Positions 19,261-27,678 of a DNA stretch of 64,000 bases are shown here, piece after piece. Position numbers and translations under genes: made by a program. The notes below the pieces were generated by a model. The model saw only the letters and a program-made list of their open reading frames with translations, searched no databases and was not told the DNA's origin. Every line of letters begins with the position of its first letter. Within the stretch, counting starts at the first letter, position 1. Source of the DNA: Teredinibacter turnerae (GTDB lineage: Bacteria > Pseudomonadota > Gammaproteobacteria > Pseudomonadales > Cellvibrionaceae); the NCBI RefSeq assembly GCF_037935975.1, contig NZ_CP149817.1, positions 2,108,001-2,172,000 on the forward strand, in the 5' to 3' direction.

Positions 19261-19320
19261 CTAATTAGAGTACCGGGACTAATTAGAGTACCGGGACTAA
19301 TTAGAGTTAGAGCACCGGGA
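19261..19320. repeat. Tandem 18-bp repeat between the xylanase and Wadjet genes
   Basis: Two perfect copies of CTAATTAGAGTACCGGGA (19261-19278, 19279-19296) and a third with a 6-bp insertion (19297-19320). The series degrades into CAGATCAGAGTAACG-like copies just after. It sits at the 3' end of the Wadjet operon, 20 bp past the jetD stop. Its function is unknown; it may mark a recombination scar. Confidence 0.9.
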
Positions 19321-19339
19321 TCAGATCAGAGTAACGCGA

Positions 19340-20497
19340 TCAGATTTCTAGCTCCCGCATTAACACCGCTTCTTGGTCCACAAACTCGCCGGCAGCTCGC
19401 ATGGCAGGGAGCAGCTCTAAATCGGCGATCTCGCAGCCAGTGAGTTCCGGGTCTTTTTGCCGCTCTTTGCCGCTGCTTTCCTGGTCGTGGCCCAGCCCTT
19501 GTTCAAGCCTTTTTAGCAGGGGGTAGTAGCCGGTTTTCCAGGCCGCTATTTTGGGGAAGCACACCCGCAGGGCCTTGAGTATGGCCATGCCGGTGAAATC
19601 CAGATCCCCCCAGAAATACACCTTGGCCACTTTGTCGTCGTCCAGGCCAAGCCACCAGCGCTCAAATGCGTTGCGGGTGTCTTCGTCGGTAATGCCCAGG
19701 TAGCTGAATGCCACATTGCCGGGTGTGCGTATACGGGCGGAAGAACCGCGAAAACCACCGCTGTAGACCAGACTCACCTCGGGCAGCGCCATCTGCGACA
19801 ACGCGAGAAAGGTATCCTGGTTTTCGACAAATAATACCCGCCGAAAATGACTGGCCAGATCCACAGTCATTAACACGGGGCGCGATTGCAAATTGTGACT
19901 GGAGTTAGGGTACAGGGTGCGGACCAGTTCTTCGCGGTGATCCAGAAACTTGGAATCGCCCCAAAAACAGCGGGCAGAGAGTGCACGCAGGGTAATCGGC
20001 TTTTGCAGCTCGCCGCCGATGCGGGCGAACGCACGCAAGGTCTGCTCTGGCCCGCGATCGGGCAGGCGTACAATCTGCTCGCTGAATGTTTGCCCGTGAT
20101 CTTCAAATTTGTCGGCCATCTTGCGCAGAGCTTCATGCCAGACCAGAGAGTAGGGGTCCAGTGCCGGGCGGTTTAACCAGTCCCGCACCAGCTCTTCTTT
20201 TTCGTCGTTGAACAGCAGCTGCGCGTTGTCGTAGGCTTCCTGGAAGGGTTTGGTGCGGCCATAGCGAATCGACAGAATGTGGTATTCGTTATTGAGCGAC
20301 TTCACCAGCGACCAGAGGTACTTGGTTTCTTCGTTGTTGAAATCGAACAACTCTGGCACTGTTTTGGAGTTAACGCGCATGGTCAGGCGGTGACCGTGCT
20401 CAAGTTTGTGGAGAAATGTATCCAACAAGCCTGCGACCATGGGTTCTTCGTCCACCCAGCGCGGGCGTGAGCGAAACCCTTTTTCTTCTGCATTCAT
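19340..20497 (-). CDS. jetD: Wadjet nuclease subunit JetD/MksG (DUF3322-DUF2220, Toprim-like)
   Basis: A 385-residue cytoplasmic protein matching JetD of Wadjet systems, the subunit known to cut plasmid DNA that the SMC complex recognises. The N-terminal half is helical (DUF3322-type arm). The C-terminal DUF2220 part has Toprim-like acidic positions: Glu in VLFVENQDTFLAL and the pair in YFWGDLDFTGMAILKAL, the topoisomerase VI-like metal site. ATG 20497 follows GGGGTG; a GTG two codons earlier is an alternative. It is last in the four-gene operon, 51 bp after jetC. Family membership is clear; activity is inferred. Confidence 0.85.
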   Translation of the reverse strand: MNAEEKGFRSRPRWVDEEPMVAGLLDTFLHKLEHGHRLTMRVNSKTVPELFDFNNEETKYLWSLVKSLNNEYHILSIRYGRTKPFQEAYDNAQLLFNDEKEELVRDWLNRPALDPYSLVWHEALRKMADKFEDHGQTFSEQIVRLPDRGPEQTLRAFARIGGELQKPITLRALSARCFWGDSKFLDHREELVRTLYPNSSHNLQSRPVLMTVDLASHFRRVLFVENQDTFLALSQMALPEVSLVYSGGFRGSSARIRTPGNVAFSYLGITDEDTRNAFERWWLGLDDDKVAKVYFWGDLDFTGMAILKALRVCFPKIAAWKTGYYPLLKRLEQGLGHDQESSGKERQKDPELTGCEIADLELLPAMRAAGEFVDQEAVLMRELEI

Positions 20498-20548
20498 AGT
20501 CACCCCATTGGGACCGAACAGCGAAGCCAGCGGAGGCTGGCCCGTGAT

Positions 20549-23500
20549 CTACAGCCCTTCCATAAAATCGAGCATACCCTGATGGCGTACCAAACGTCGA
20601 TGGTTCGCCCAGAGTTCCATTATTTTTTCTTGATTACATGTCTTTCTATCGACCAGGACGCGAGTATTGAGTTCACCTATGGGTGTGGCAGACGGGCATT
20701 TACTGAACACAAACTGGTTGCTGATTAAATCCATAAACGGGCCGGATTTACTGGTCGGCATAATAAAGAGTAGCTGCAAGCCGAGACTTTCCGTGAGGTA
20801 ATTGATGACTTCTCGCGAACGATTTTCGTCCATTTTCGAGAATGCCTCATCCACCAGCACCATCCGCAGATGGGTGTGCCCCTCGCCAAAGCGAAACGCG
20901 GACGTCACCGCGGCGGCACGAATAATATAAGCGGGTGTTTCTAGCTGCCCGCCGGAGCCGGTGCCGTATTGGCTCAACGCGATGGGGGCCTTGCCCTCTG
21001 GCTCCTTGTAGATTTCGTACTGGCGATAATTGCGGTAGTCGCTGATGCGGTTGAGTTCGCGCAGGGCGACCTGTTCGTCCGGGTCCAGCAGCATGGTGAG
21101 CATTTTGTCGCGCACGGCGCAGGCTTTTTCCGACAGCTCTGCATCGAACAGGCTGGCGCCGTCGCCCAGGTTGGGCAAGTCGATCACTTCTTTAAAGAAA
21201 CGCCAGTATTCCCGGTATTCCGGCACCCACTCCCAACCGAAGTAAAAGCGCTCGCGATCCGCGCCGAAGCGGTGGTGTTCAAGCTCCTGGTTGAGGTCGT
21301 CGAGCAGGCGTTTACCGTCGCTGATAGCCTGATAAATCGAATGGCACAGGTTGGTGACAAATGCTGTGTTGAAGGTGTCCTTGAGGTTGGCGATTTTGTC
21401 GTGCTTATCGATAAGCACGTTGTTTTTCAAGCGGTTGTGGATCAACCCAATTTCGCTGCGCAATTTCACCAGGCGCTGAAAAAACGTGTCGTCGTGGCGC
21501 TCGCCATAACCGGTATCGTACACAATGGCGTCGTGCGGGTTGCACTGCTGATTGTGACTCAGGACGGTCTGGTAGATTTTCCGCTCTGTCTCTTCGAGGC
21601 GGGTATTTAAGGTCGCCAGGACATCGGCGTAGCTGAAATCGCCGCTCGCTTGCGCGGCAGCCTGGTCTGCCTGCGCCAGTGCGGTGTCCGCGTCAAAATC
21701 CGGGTGCCAGTCGGCAATGCGCTCAATGGCCACCTCGGCGGCTTCACGCGCTTCCTGAAACAGCTCCAGCGCGTCTGCCAGGTCTTTCGCTTTGCGCGCG
21801 GTTTGCTGTTCCCGTTCGTGCAGGCGTCCCGCTTGCTTGTTTAAATCCCGTTGTTGCGACTCCTGTTCGCGGTACTCCGCTTTGAGTGTGTGCAGCTGCT
21901 CTTCCAGGTGCTTGAAGTCGCTCAGGTCGAGGTTGTCGAGCTGACTTTGTGCGGACTCGATCTGGCGGTGAAGGTCGAGAATTTCACGCACGACTTTGCC
22001 ACAACTGGCAGGACGGATGGCGTCGATGTGGCTGAAAACGTCAGCGAGCAGTTGCTGCTCTTTTTCCAGCGCGGTGCTGTTGCTGGCGAGCGCCTCAGCT
22101 TCGCGCAATTTGGCTTTCAGAGCACGCTCGCGTGCGCCTTGGCCAAAGACCAGTTCGCTGTCATCCAGGTCGCAGCGCCACATGCTGTAGTTGCCGCTGG
22201 CGAGACCATCCGGCGTTAGCCCGCGCGCGGTGGTGCGCAGGGTTTCTGTGTCTTCCACACAGAGCACGTTGCCGTAGGATGCGCGCAAATAATCTTCGGC
22301 GGTTTTATGGCTGAACGACATCGCATTGACGATAGAGTCGTTGGCGAGGCTCAAACGCTCCGCGTCCTTATGGGCTTTGTACCCTTGGATAACGCGCGCA
22401 CGATTGCGCTTGCTGTCGCTCAGTGCGCGCACAACACGAATCGCATCGGCTTCGCAATCCGGCTCGACAATTATTGAGAATCGCGCGCCGCCCAGGTAGC
22501 CTTCAATCGCCATTTGCCAGCGTGAGTCCAGTACTTCAATAAAATCACAGAGTACCCGTGGGTTGGCCGCAGGGATTTGTTTGCTTATGGCGGCCAGCGC
22601 GGTTTCAACATACGCGGGATAGCTGACTTTGCTCGCTTCCAGGCGCTGGATTTCTTTGTGCTTCGCGCGGGCTTTTTGCTGCAAGTCTTCGTAGCGGCGC
22701 TTGTGGCTGGATGCAATCACCGCGACGGCGTCGCGGATACTGTCGCCAGGCTGGTGAAGTTGCTCGGCAAGGCGGCGATGATCCGCCTCTGCTGAAACCA
22801 CCTGTTCCAGGTAATGTTCCAGCGGTGAAATATCAATCCAGTCGTTACCCAGCAAGCGCGTCAGTTCAAACTCACTAAATGCCGTATTACTGGCGACCGA
22901 CTTTAGTAGGCTGCGGAACGCCTTGCGTTCGAGCGCGGGAATCTCGACGCCGAGTGACATTTCCGTTAACCGCTTGACCAATCCCTGCCCAGCTTGCAGG
23001 TTCTTTTCCAATTGCTGGTGCTGCTCTAATAGCGGGCGGGTTTTTTCCAGCAGGGTGCGATTTGCATCGACAATCTTTTGTTCGAGCTGATCTTTATCTT
23101 TTAACGCACCTATACCCTGGCGCTGGGCTTCCAGCGCAATGACTTCCTCGTGGGTCTGGCGCTTGCGCTGCTCGCACAAGTTCGCGGCTTCTTCGTTTTC
23201 TGCGATGGCCTCGCGGGTTTCGGCCTGCTGGTTTTTGGCTGTAATGTAGGCCTGCTGGTTTATCGCCATCTTGCGTGCAGCTTCGGTATAGTCCGTGACG
23301 CTGCGCTCGATCCAGGTCTCGATGTACTGACTGGTTGAGGTTTGGGCCTGCTCCAAGGTGTCGATGGAGTTCAGCAGTGCGCGGGTGTCGCTTTCCATTT
23401 GATGAATCGTTTTCATCAACTCGGAAACGCTGCGGATGGCGTCGCCCAAATCTTTAGGCTCGAGTACTTCGCGGGCGACAAACTCATTAATGCTTTTGAC

Positions 23501-24175
23501 GGGTTTGTACGCCATAAAATTGGAGAAGGTGCGCGCCGCGTGCTTGGCTTCGCGATCGGAAACCGCTTCTTTGCGTCCGCGCAGGGCGCCGTAAAGGCGG
23601 CGCAGATAGGCCCCTTTTTTATCGTATATTTCGACCGATTTACTACCGAATTCCTGGCGCAGCAAATTAGCAATTTCGGTAATGGGTACAATGTGTTTGC
23701 CATCTGGATAGCTGCGCACAAAATGCGAGAGCGTCAGCTGTTCGCCGGGCAATATTAAAAATACCAGATCATCCAGGCGTGCCTGCTTCTGCGTGCCCGC
23801 GGCATCGACGTGCGCGCGCATGCACATCACGGCGGTGAACACATCGCCCTGTTCACCTGCGGTGGGGTGAAAAACGCCTGCAATATAGCCATCCGCTGCT
23901 TGCGGCCGCGCATAGCTGCCATCGTCACAACCTAATACATACGAGGCAAGGGTGCGAACCTGTTTGCCACCGCGACCGCGCTGGGTGGTTTCATCCTGAC
24001 CGGGGTTGAAGTTAAACAGGTTTTCGTGCGCTGCGGTCATTAAGGTTTGAATCGCATCCGCAGCGGTGGTTTTTCCCGATCCATTACCGCCGGAAAATAA
24101 ATTGATTGGCCCGTAACTGAATTCCAGGTGTGGAATATTGCCCCAATTGATAAGGATGCCTTTTTTCAAAAACAT
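20549..24175 (-). CDS. jetC: Wadjet SMC-like ATPase JetC/MksB
   Basis: A 1208-residue SMC-type motor. The Walker A motif GGNGSGKTTAADA with Lys35 sits at the extreme N-terminus. Long coiled-coil arms follow, with a hinge-like region near the middle (about residues 540-640, ANPRVLCDFIEVLDSRWQMAIEGYLGG). The C-terminal head has the ABC signature (GTGSGGQLETPAYI) and Walker B (LRMVLVDEAFSKMD). In known Wadjet systems this subunit extrudes DNA loops and senses small circular DNA. The start ATG overlaps the jetB stop by one base (TAATG), so translation is coupled. It resembles the MksB branch more than housekeeping MukB/SMC. Confidence 0.9.
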   Translation of the reverse strand: MFLKKGILINWGNIPHLEFSYGPINLFSGGNGSGKTTAADAIQTLMTAAHENLFNFNPGQDETTQRGRGGKQVRTLASYVLGCDDGSYARPQAADGYIAGVFHPTAGEQGDVFTAVMCMRAHVDAAGTQKQARLDDLVFLILPGEQLTLSHFVRSYPDGKHIVPITEIANLLRQEFGSKSVEIYDKKGAYLRRLYGALRGRKEAVSDREAKHAARTFSNFMAYKPVKSINEFVAREVLEPKDLGDAIRSVSELMKTIHQMESDTRALLNSIDTLEQAQTSTSQYIETWIERSVTDYTEAARKMAINQQAYITAKNQQAETREAIAENEEAANLCEQRKRQTHEEVIALEAQRQGIGALKDKDQLEQKIVDANRTLLEKTRPLLEQHQQLEKNLQAGQGLVKRLTEMSLGVEIPALERKAFRSLLKSVASNTAFSEFELTRLLGNDWIDISPLEHYLEQVVSAEADHRRLAEQLHQPGDSIRDAVAVIASSHKRRYEDLQQKARAKHKEIQRLEASKVSYPAYVETALAAISKQIPAANPRVLCDFIEVLDSRWQMAIEGYLGGARFSIIVEPDCEADAIRVVRALSDSKRNRARVIQGYKAHKDAERLSLANDSIVNAMSFSHKTAEDYLRASYGNVLCVEDTETLRTTARGLTPDGLASGNYSMWRCDLDDSELVFGQGARERALKAKLREAEALASNSTALEKEQQLLADVFSHIDAIRPASCGKVVREILDLHRQIESAQSQLDNLDLSDFKHLEEQLHTLKAEYREQESQQRDLNKQAGRLHEREQQTARKAKDLADALELFQEAREAAEVAIERIADWHPDFDADTALAQADQAAAQASGDFSYADVLATLNTRLEETERKIYQTVLSHNQQCNPHDAIVYDTGYGERHDDTFFQRLVKLRSEIGLIHNRLKNNVLIDKHDKIANLKDTFNTAFVTNLCHSIYQAISDGKRLLDDLNQELEHHRFGADRERFYFGWEWVPEYREYWRFFKEVIDLPNLGDGASLFDAELSEKACAVRDKMLTMLLDPDEQVALRELNRISDYRNYRQYEIYKEPEGKAPIALSQYGTGSGGQLETPAYIIRAAAVTSAFRFGEGHTHLRMVLVDEAFSKMDENRSREVINYLTESLGLQLLFIMPTSKSGPFMDLISNQFVFSKCPSATPIGELNTRVLVDRKTCNQEKIMELWANHRRLVRHQGMLDFMEGL

Positions 24176-24876
24176 TATTGCGGGGCCTCATCGTTGAACA
24201 TGGTACTTTCCGGTTCTGCTTCGCTTGTTGCTGGCTCTTCGCTTTCAGGCAAGGGCTCGCCGAGGGTATTTAAGACGGCTTCAGTGACGAAGCTGGTGAT
24301 AGCGGGCTGAATGCTCAACCATATTTCGTTGCTTTCGAAGTCATCTTCCTGATTGAACTGAATTAAGCGCAATTGGCGCAAGCGGGTAAAAAGCCGTTTG
24401 CGGTCTACCTGGGTTTCGGGTAAATGTCGCTTGAGTAAATTGTTCATCGCGATAGCGAGACTTTCCAGTGGAATCAATACCTGGCCACGTTCGTCGACCT
24501 GACCTTCGCGCAGGGCTTTTTCGTACTCGGCCCGCAACGCGAGAATGACCGCGATTTCCTGCTGGTTTGGGCGCACTCTAAAGCCGCTGTTAAAGGGCGA
24601 GTTATCGTCGTCACTCATGCCCGGGATTTCTGCGCCGGGCGGAAATAAACGCACAAAATTAAATTGCCGGTCGTGCAGAATACGAATTCCAATAAGCGCT
24701 AAATACGCTTCGACCAATTCAGTGCACTGCAGATAGCGGTCGTAAAGTGTTGCCTCAATCTGGCTTTCGTCTCGGCAGATAACACCGTAGTCGAGCAGGC
24801 GTATCAGCAGTTCGGAAAATTCTTCTTTGCGCAAACTGCGGCTTTTTAATTGTTCAGATATAAATGTATCGAGCAT
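24175..24876 (-). CDS. jetB: Wadjet subunit JetB/MksE (DUF4194)
   Basis: A 233-residue winged-helix KITE-type accessory subunit. The N-terminal part ([28 protein letters not shown]) and the core [13 protein letters not shown] fit DUF4194, the JetB/MksE family. The C-terminal tail is acidic and Ser/Glu-rich. Known partners bind the kleisin JetA and the SMC heads. It starts 6 bp after the jetA stop without a separate ribosome-binding site, which points to coupled translation, and its stop overlaps the jetC start. Confidence 0.82.
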   Translation of the reverse strand: MLDTFISEQLKSRSLRKEEFSELLIRLLDYGVICRDESQIEATLYDRYLQCTELVEAYLALIGIRILHDRQFNFVRLFPPGAEIPGMSDDDNSPFNSGFRVRPNQQEIAVILALRAEYEKALREGQVDERGQVLIPLESLAIAMNNLLKRHLPETQVDRKRLFTRLRQLRLIQFNQEDDFESNEIWLSIQPAITSFVTEAVLNTLGEPLPESEEPATSEAEPESTMFNDEAPQ

Positions 24877-24882
24877 TAGGGG

Positions 24883-26313
24883 CTACTGTTGATTGTCCAG
24901 TTCGATAATAAATTCGTCCTGCTCAGCGTAAAACTCGGAATGTGTGCTGCGCCCAGTGGGCTCAACGCGAAACGCGTATTCGCTGCTCAGGTTATTGATG
25001 GCGGCCACTTCTACGATCTGGGCGACGGCCAGAAGGTCCTGCGCGGAGTCCACCGGCAGGGCTGCGGTGGAAATTCCGCGCCCGGCACGCAGTGTCGAGA
25101 CCAGATATTCCCGCACCTGCTGATTATTGATGGTAAAGGCCTGGTCCAGCATTTGTTGTATGTGGGATTCGCGCAGTGCTTCCGGGTCCGGCGTTTCCTC
25201 TTCGTTCACAGCAGTGCTGAGTGGTGGTGTTTTACGTCTTTCCATCAGTTTGATTTGCGCAGGGTCGATAAGCTGTAATTTCACCCCTGACAGTTGTTCA
25301 CTGGCGCGGGACATTCGCTCGTCCCACTCTGCGGGGCTCAGCTTCTGTAACTGCTGGCACACCTGCAGTAAATCATTATTCGGCTGACTATTCAGGTAGC
25401 TCAGTTGGCGAATAATAATGTCGGCACGTTTGGTAAAACTGTGCAGTGCACGGCGCAATGCTGGCAGCATAATTTCCGCTGCGTTGCTCATCCGGCGCTC
25501 AATGGTATCGAGAATAAACCAGAGCGCGGAGTGATTGTTGCGCGCAATTTCAGGCACCAGCCGCCGTAGCTGTAATTCCATGTGGCGTTTGCTGTCGGAT
25601 GACTTGCGGCGTATTTTTCCGATCGCTTTGTGAATTTGGTCGCGGTGTTTTTCAACGCTGTCGGCGGAAAGTCGCACCGAAACGTCCGGTTGAAAGCGCT
25701 TTTCCATGAACTCGAAAAACTGGTCGGTTGCCTGTTGAACCAATTGCTGCGATTCGACTTCCTGTACGAGTTGCCGTTTGCGCTCTTCCAACTCTGAAAT
25801 GATATCGGTGAAATCGGTGACGATGCGCTCCGAGTATTCGAATGCGTCGAGCAGGTCATACACTTCGCCCCGGGTTAAGAACGCCTCGAGCGAATTGAGT
25901 GTATTGCGGGTGTTGCGGTGGCGTGTGCGGATCTGGGTGGTATCCGATTCCACCAGAGGTTGGGTAAATAATCGCCCCATTCGACTGAACGGGAAGGTGG
26001 ACTGCATGGTCGCGGTGTCCACTTGTTTTTCCAGCCAGCCACAGTCAAGTAACTGCTTCAAGGTCCAGTTGGCTTGTTCGCGCGTATTCTTGAAGCGCGT
26101 TTCGTCTTCATTTTCCTGGGCGTCGAGCACCGGCGCGCGCGCCAGGGCTTCTTCCAGTATCTCGAGAACCTGCTCGCGGCCTAGAGCGCTGCCATAGTCC
26201 GCGTTGGAACTATACAGGCGCTGGTAAAGCAAGCACAGGCATTGCACCACCTGTTCGCGGTACTTACTGTTTAAAGGCTTGAAGAAATGTTGGCGCTCGG
26301 AAGAGAAGAACAT
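24883..26313 (-). CDS. jetA: Wadjet kleisin-like subunit JetA/MksF
   Basis: A 476-residue, mostly helical protein and first gene of the operon. It begins MFFSSERQHFFKPLNSKYRE, like JetA proteins of the Wadjet type II-like branch and unlike the DUF3375 JetA of type I; that subtype call is from memory and tentative. A winged-helix-like N-terminal segment is followed by coiled-coil stretches (TDIISELEERKRQLVQEVESQQL) and a C-terminal acidic region. In homologous complexes it bridges the two SMC heads. An AGGAG lies 13 bp before the ATG, a long spacing. The upstream 200 bp is shared with the divergent tRNA-Arg promoter. Confidence 0.8.
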   Translation of the reverse strand: MFFSSERQHFFKPLNSKYREQVVQCLCLLYQRLYSSNADYGSALGREQVLEILEEALARAPVLDAQENEDETRFKNTREQANWTLKQLLDCGWLEKQVDTATMQSTFPFSRMGRLFTQPLVESDTTQIRTRHRNTRNTLNSLEAFLTRGEVYDLLDAFEYSERIVTDFTDIISELEERKRQLVQEVESQQLVQQATDQFFEFMEKRFQPDVSVRLSADSVEKHRDQIHKAIGKIRRKSSDSKRHMELQLRRLVPEIARNNHSALWFILDTIERRMSNAAEIMLPALRRALHSFTKRADIIIRQLSYLNSQPNNDLLQVCQQLQKLSPAEWDERMSRASEQLSGVKLQLIDPAQIKLMERRKTPPLSTAVNEEETPDPEALRESHIQQMLDQAFTINNQQVREYLVSTLRAGRGISTAALPVDSAQDLLAVAQIVEVAAINNLSSEYAFRVEPTGRSTHSEFYAEQDEFIIELDNQQ

Positions 26314-26416
26314 GCCAGTTTGCGGTACTCCTATTAAACGGCGGCCTATGTTAGATCTTTCCGAAGTGGAAGGAAACGTGTTTAAATAGTTTTAGCGCGT
26401 CACGTGGCTGGCATAA

Positions 26417-26440
26417 AAAATTTAAAAAAGTTTAAATTTT
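26417..26440. repeat. A/T-only palindrome upstream of tRNA-Arg
   Basis: Perfect inverted repeat with 10-bp arms: AAAATTTAAA (26417-26426), spacer AAAG, TTTAAATTTT (26431-26440). It ends 3 bp before the -35 box of the tRNA-Arg promoter, where an UP element would sit, and lies in the divergent region facing jetA. Confidence 0.75.
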
Positions 26441-26443
26441 CTC

Positions 26444-26472
26444 TTGACGGACTGGATGCCAATTCATAATAT
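26444..26472 (+). promoter_or_regulatory. Sigma-70 promoter for tRNA-Arg
   Basis: TTGACG (26444-26449), a 17-bp spacer and TAATAT (26467-26472), then a G/C-rich discriminator (CGCGCCC) as at stringently controlled stable-RNA genes. The mature tRNA starts 48 bp after the -10 box. Confidence 0.85.
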
Positions 26473-26520
26473 ACGCGCCCTCGAGACGACGCACACAGCG
26501 CGGATCGGGAAACAATCTAC

Positions 26521-26597
26521 GCACTCGTAGCTCAGCTGGATAGAGTACTCGGCTACGAACCGAGCGGTCGGAGGTTCGAATCCTCCCGAGTGCGCCA
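26521..26597 (+). tRNA. tRNA-Arg (anticodon ACG)
   Basis: A 77-nt gene with encoded CCA. The acceptor stem pairs GCACTCG (26521-26527) with CGAGTGC (26587-26593), discriminator G. The anticodon stem CTCGG/CCGAG encloses CTACGAA, giving anticodon ACG at 26555-26557, presumably edited to ICG. D-loop (AGCTGGA) and T-arm (GGTTCGAATCC) are normal. Confidence 0.97.
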
Positions 26598-26601
26598 TCT
26601 T

Positions 26602-26632
26602 AAAAAAGCCTTCAGTATGAGGGCTTTTTTTA
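26602..26632 (+). terminator. Terminator after tRNA-Arg
   Basis: AAAAAAGCC...GGCTTTTTT hairpin (26602-26613 with 26619-26630, one mismatch) ending in a long T run, 5 bp after the tRNA. Confidence 0.88.
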
Positions 26633-26760
26633 TGCCTGTATTTTCTCTTCGAATTGCGAGTCCAATTGCCCCTCCATTTTGCGAGTGTAATCCTGCGCCG
26701 AACTTCGTCTTTTTGAGTTAAACTGTGTTCACCTATTGACGGTATTACAGGGGATATATT

Positions 26761-27219
26761 TTGGAAAAGAAAGTTCAAAAACTGCACGATAAGAAGAATA
26801 TTGCTCTCGTTGCGCACGACAACATGAAAGACCCACTGTGCAAATGGGCAAAGAAGCACAGTTTTAAGCTTTCTGCGCACCAGCTGTACGCGACTGGAAC
26901 AACCGGCCACAAGCTGGAAGAGGCGACTGGACTCAGCATCCGCAAATGCGTGAGCGGCCCGTTGGGCGGCGATCAGCAAATAGGCGCAAAAATTTCCGAG
27001 GGCGAGATCGACATTCTGATATTTTTCTGGGATCCGTTCGAGCCAATGCCGCATGACCCGGATGTTAAGGCCTTACTGCGTATCGCGGCGGTGTGGAACA
27101 TACCTGTCGCGTGTAACCCTGCATCTGCCGACTTCATTATTTCCTCTCAATACATAAATGAAGAATACGAGCGTTTGGTTCCTGATTACGACGCCTATAT
27201 TGCCAAGCGACTTGGCTGA
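26761..27219 (+). CDS. mgsA: Methylglyoxal synthase
   Basis: Converts dihydroxyacetone phosphate to methylglyoxal and phosphate, an overflow bypass of lower glycolysis. At 152 residues it has the standard length. Conserved features include IALVAHDN near the N-terminus, the phosphate-binding [10 protein letters not shown], and the catalytic [24 protein letters not shown] stretch with the essential Asp of GGDQ, then [12 protein letters not shown]. The start is TTG at 26761, supported by AGGGGA 8 bp upstream and by the family N-terminus; no ATG fits. It stands alone after tRNA-Arg. Confidence 0.95.
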   Translation: MEKKVQKLHDKKNIALVAHDNMKDPLCKWAKKHSFKLSAHQLYATGTTGHKLEEATGLSIRKCVSGPLGGDQQIGAKISEGEIDILIFFWDPFEPMPHDPDVKALLRIAAVWNIPVACNPASADFIISSQYINEEYERLVPDYDAYIAKRLG

Positions 27220-27678
27220 TTCACCGCTCAGTATTCAGCGGCGCTGCAGTTATCCACTTGCTAGCGCCTGCTGCGATCACTAAAATCAGCAACTCGTAAT
27301 ACCTGCCGCTTAAAATCTTGTTTTTTGCGAACTGAGCGATGGCTTACTGCTGTCGCTGTTGTGAGATTGTTGTTTGGTCTACCGGGGGTGCAGTTCTGCA
27401 CCATCAACTTAAAGCCTAGTCGACGTCTTCTCTTAAAGAGCTGCTGGTAAAGAGTTGCCAGGTTTCTGGCACGTAGTTTTTACCCAAGAGGTGTACATTG
27501 ACGCTCATTCACTTTTTACTGTTTCAGCATCGAACCATAGCCCGCGCGAAGCTGTGTGGTGCCCTGTGTGTTGATGGACACAGAGCCGGTGACTTCTGGT
27601 TCTAGCGTTTTGTAGTTCTAGCGTTTACTAAACGCGTGGAAACTTGCTGATTAACCGCCCCGAACCCAGGGAAATTAC
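27220..27678. other. Intergenic region between mgsA and ggt
   Basis: 459 bp with no gene that I can support. A 12-bp direct repeat GTTCTAGCGTTT occurs at 27599-27610 and 27615-27626, within the last 80 bp before ggt. The second copy runs into a small CGTTTA-C-TAAACG inverted repeat. This could be a regulator site for ggt; nothing else stands out. Confidence 0.4.

Noticed and set aside
19261..26597. Wadjet block as a tRNA-Arg integrated island
   Set aside because: No integrase and no second copy of the tRNA 3' end is present at the far edge.
26464..27054. Leftward 196-codon frame over tRNA-Arg containing GGFEPPTARF
   Set aside because: It is the antisense translation of tRNA-Arg and flanks, a well-known spurious protein, and it overlaps mgsA.
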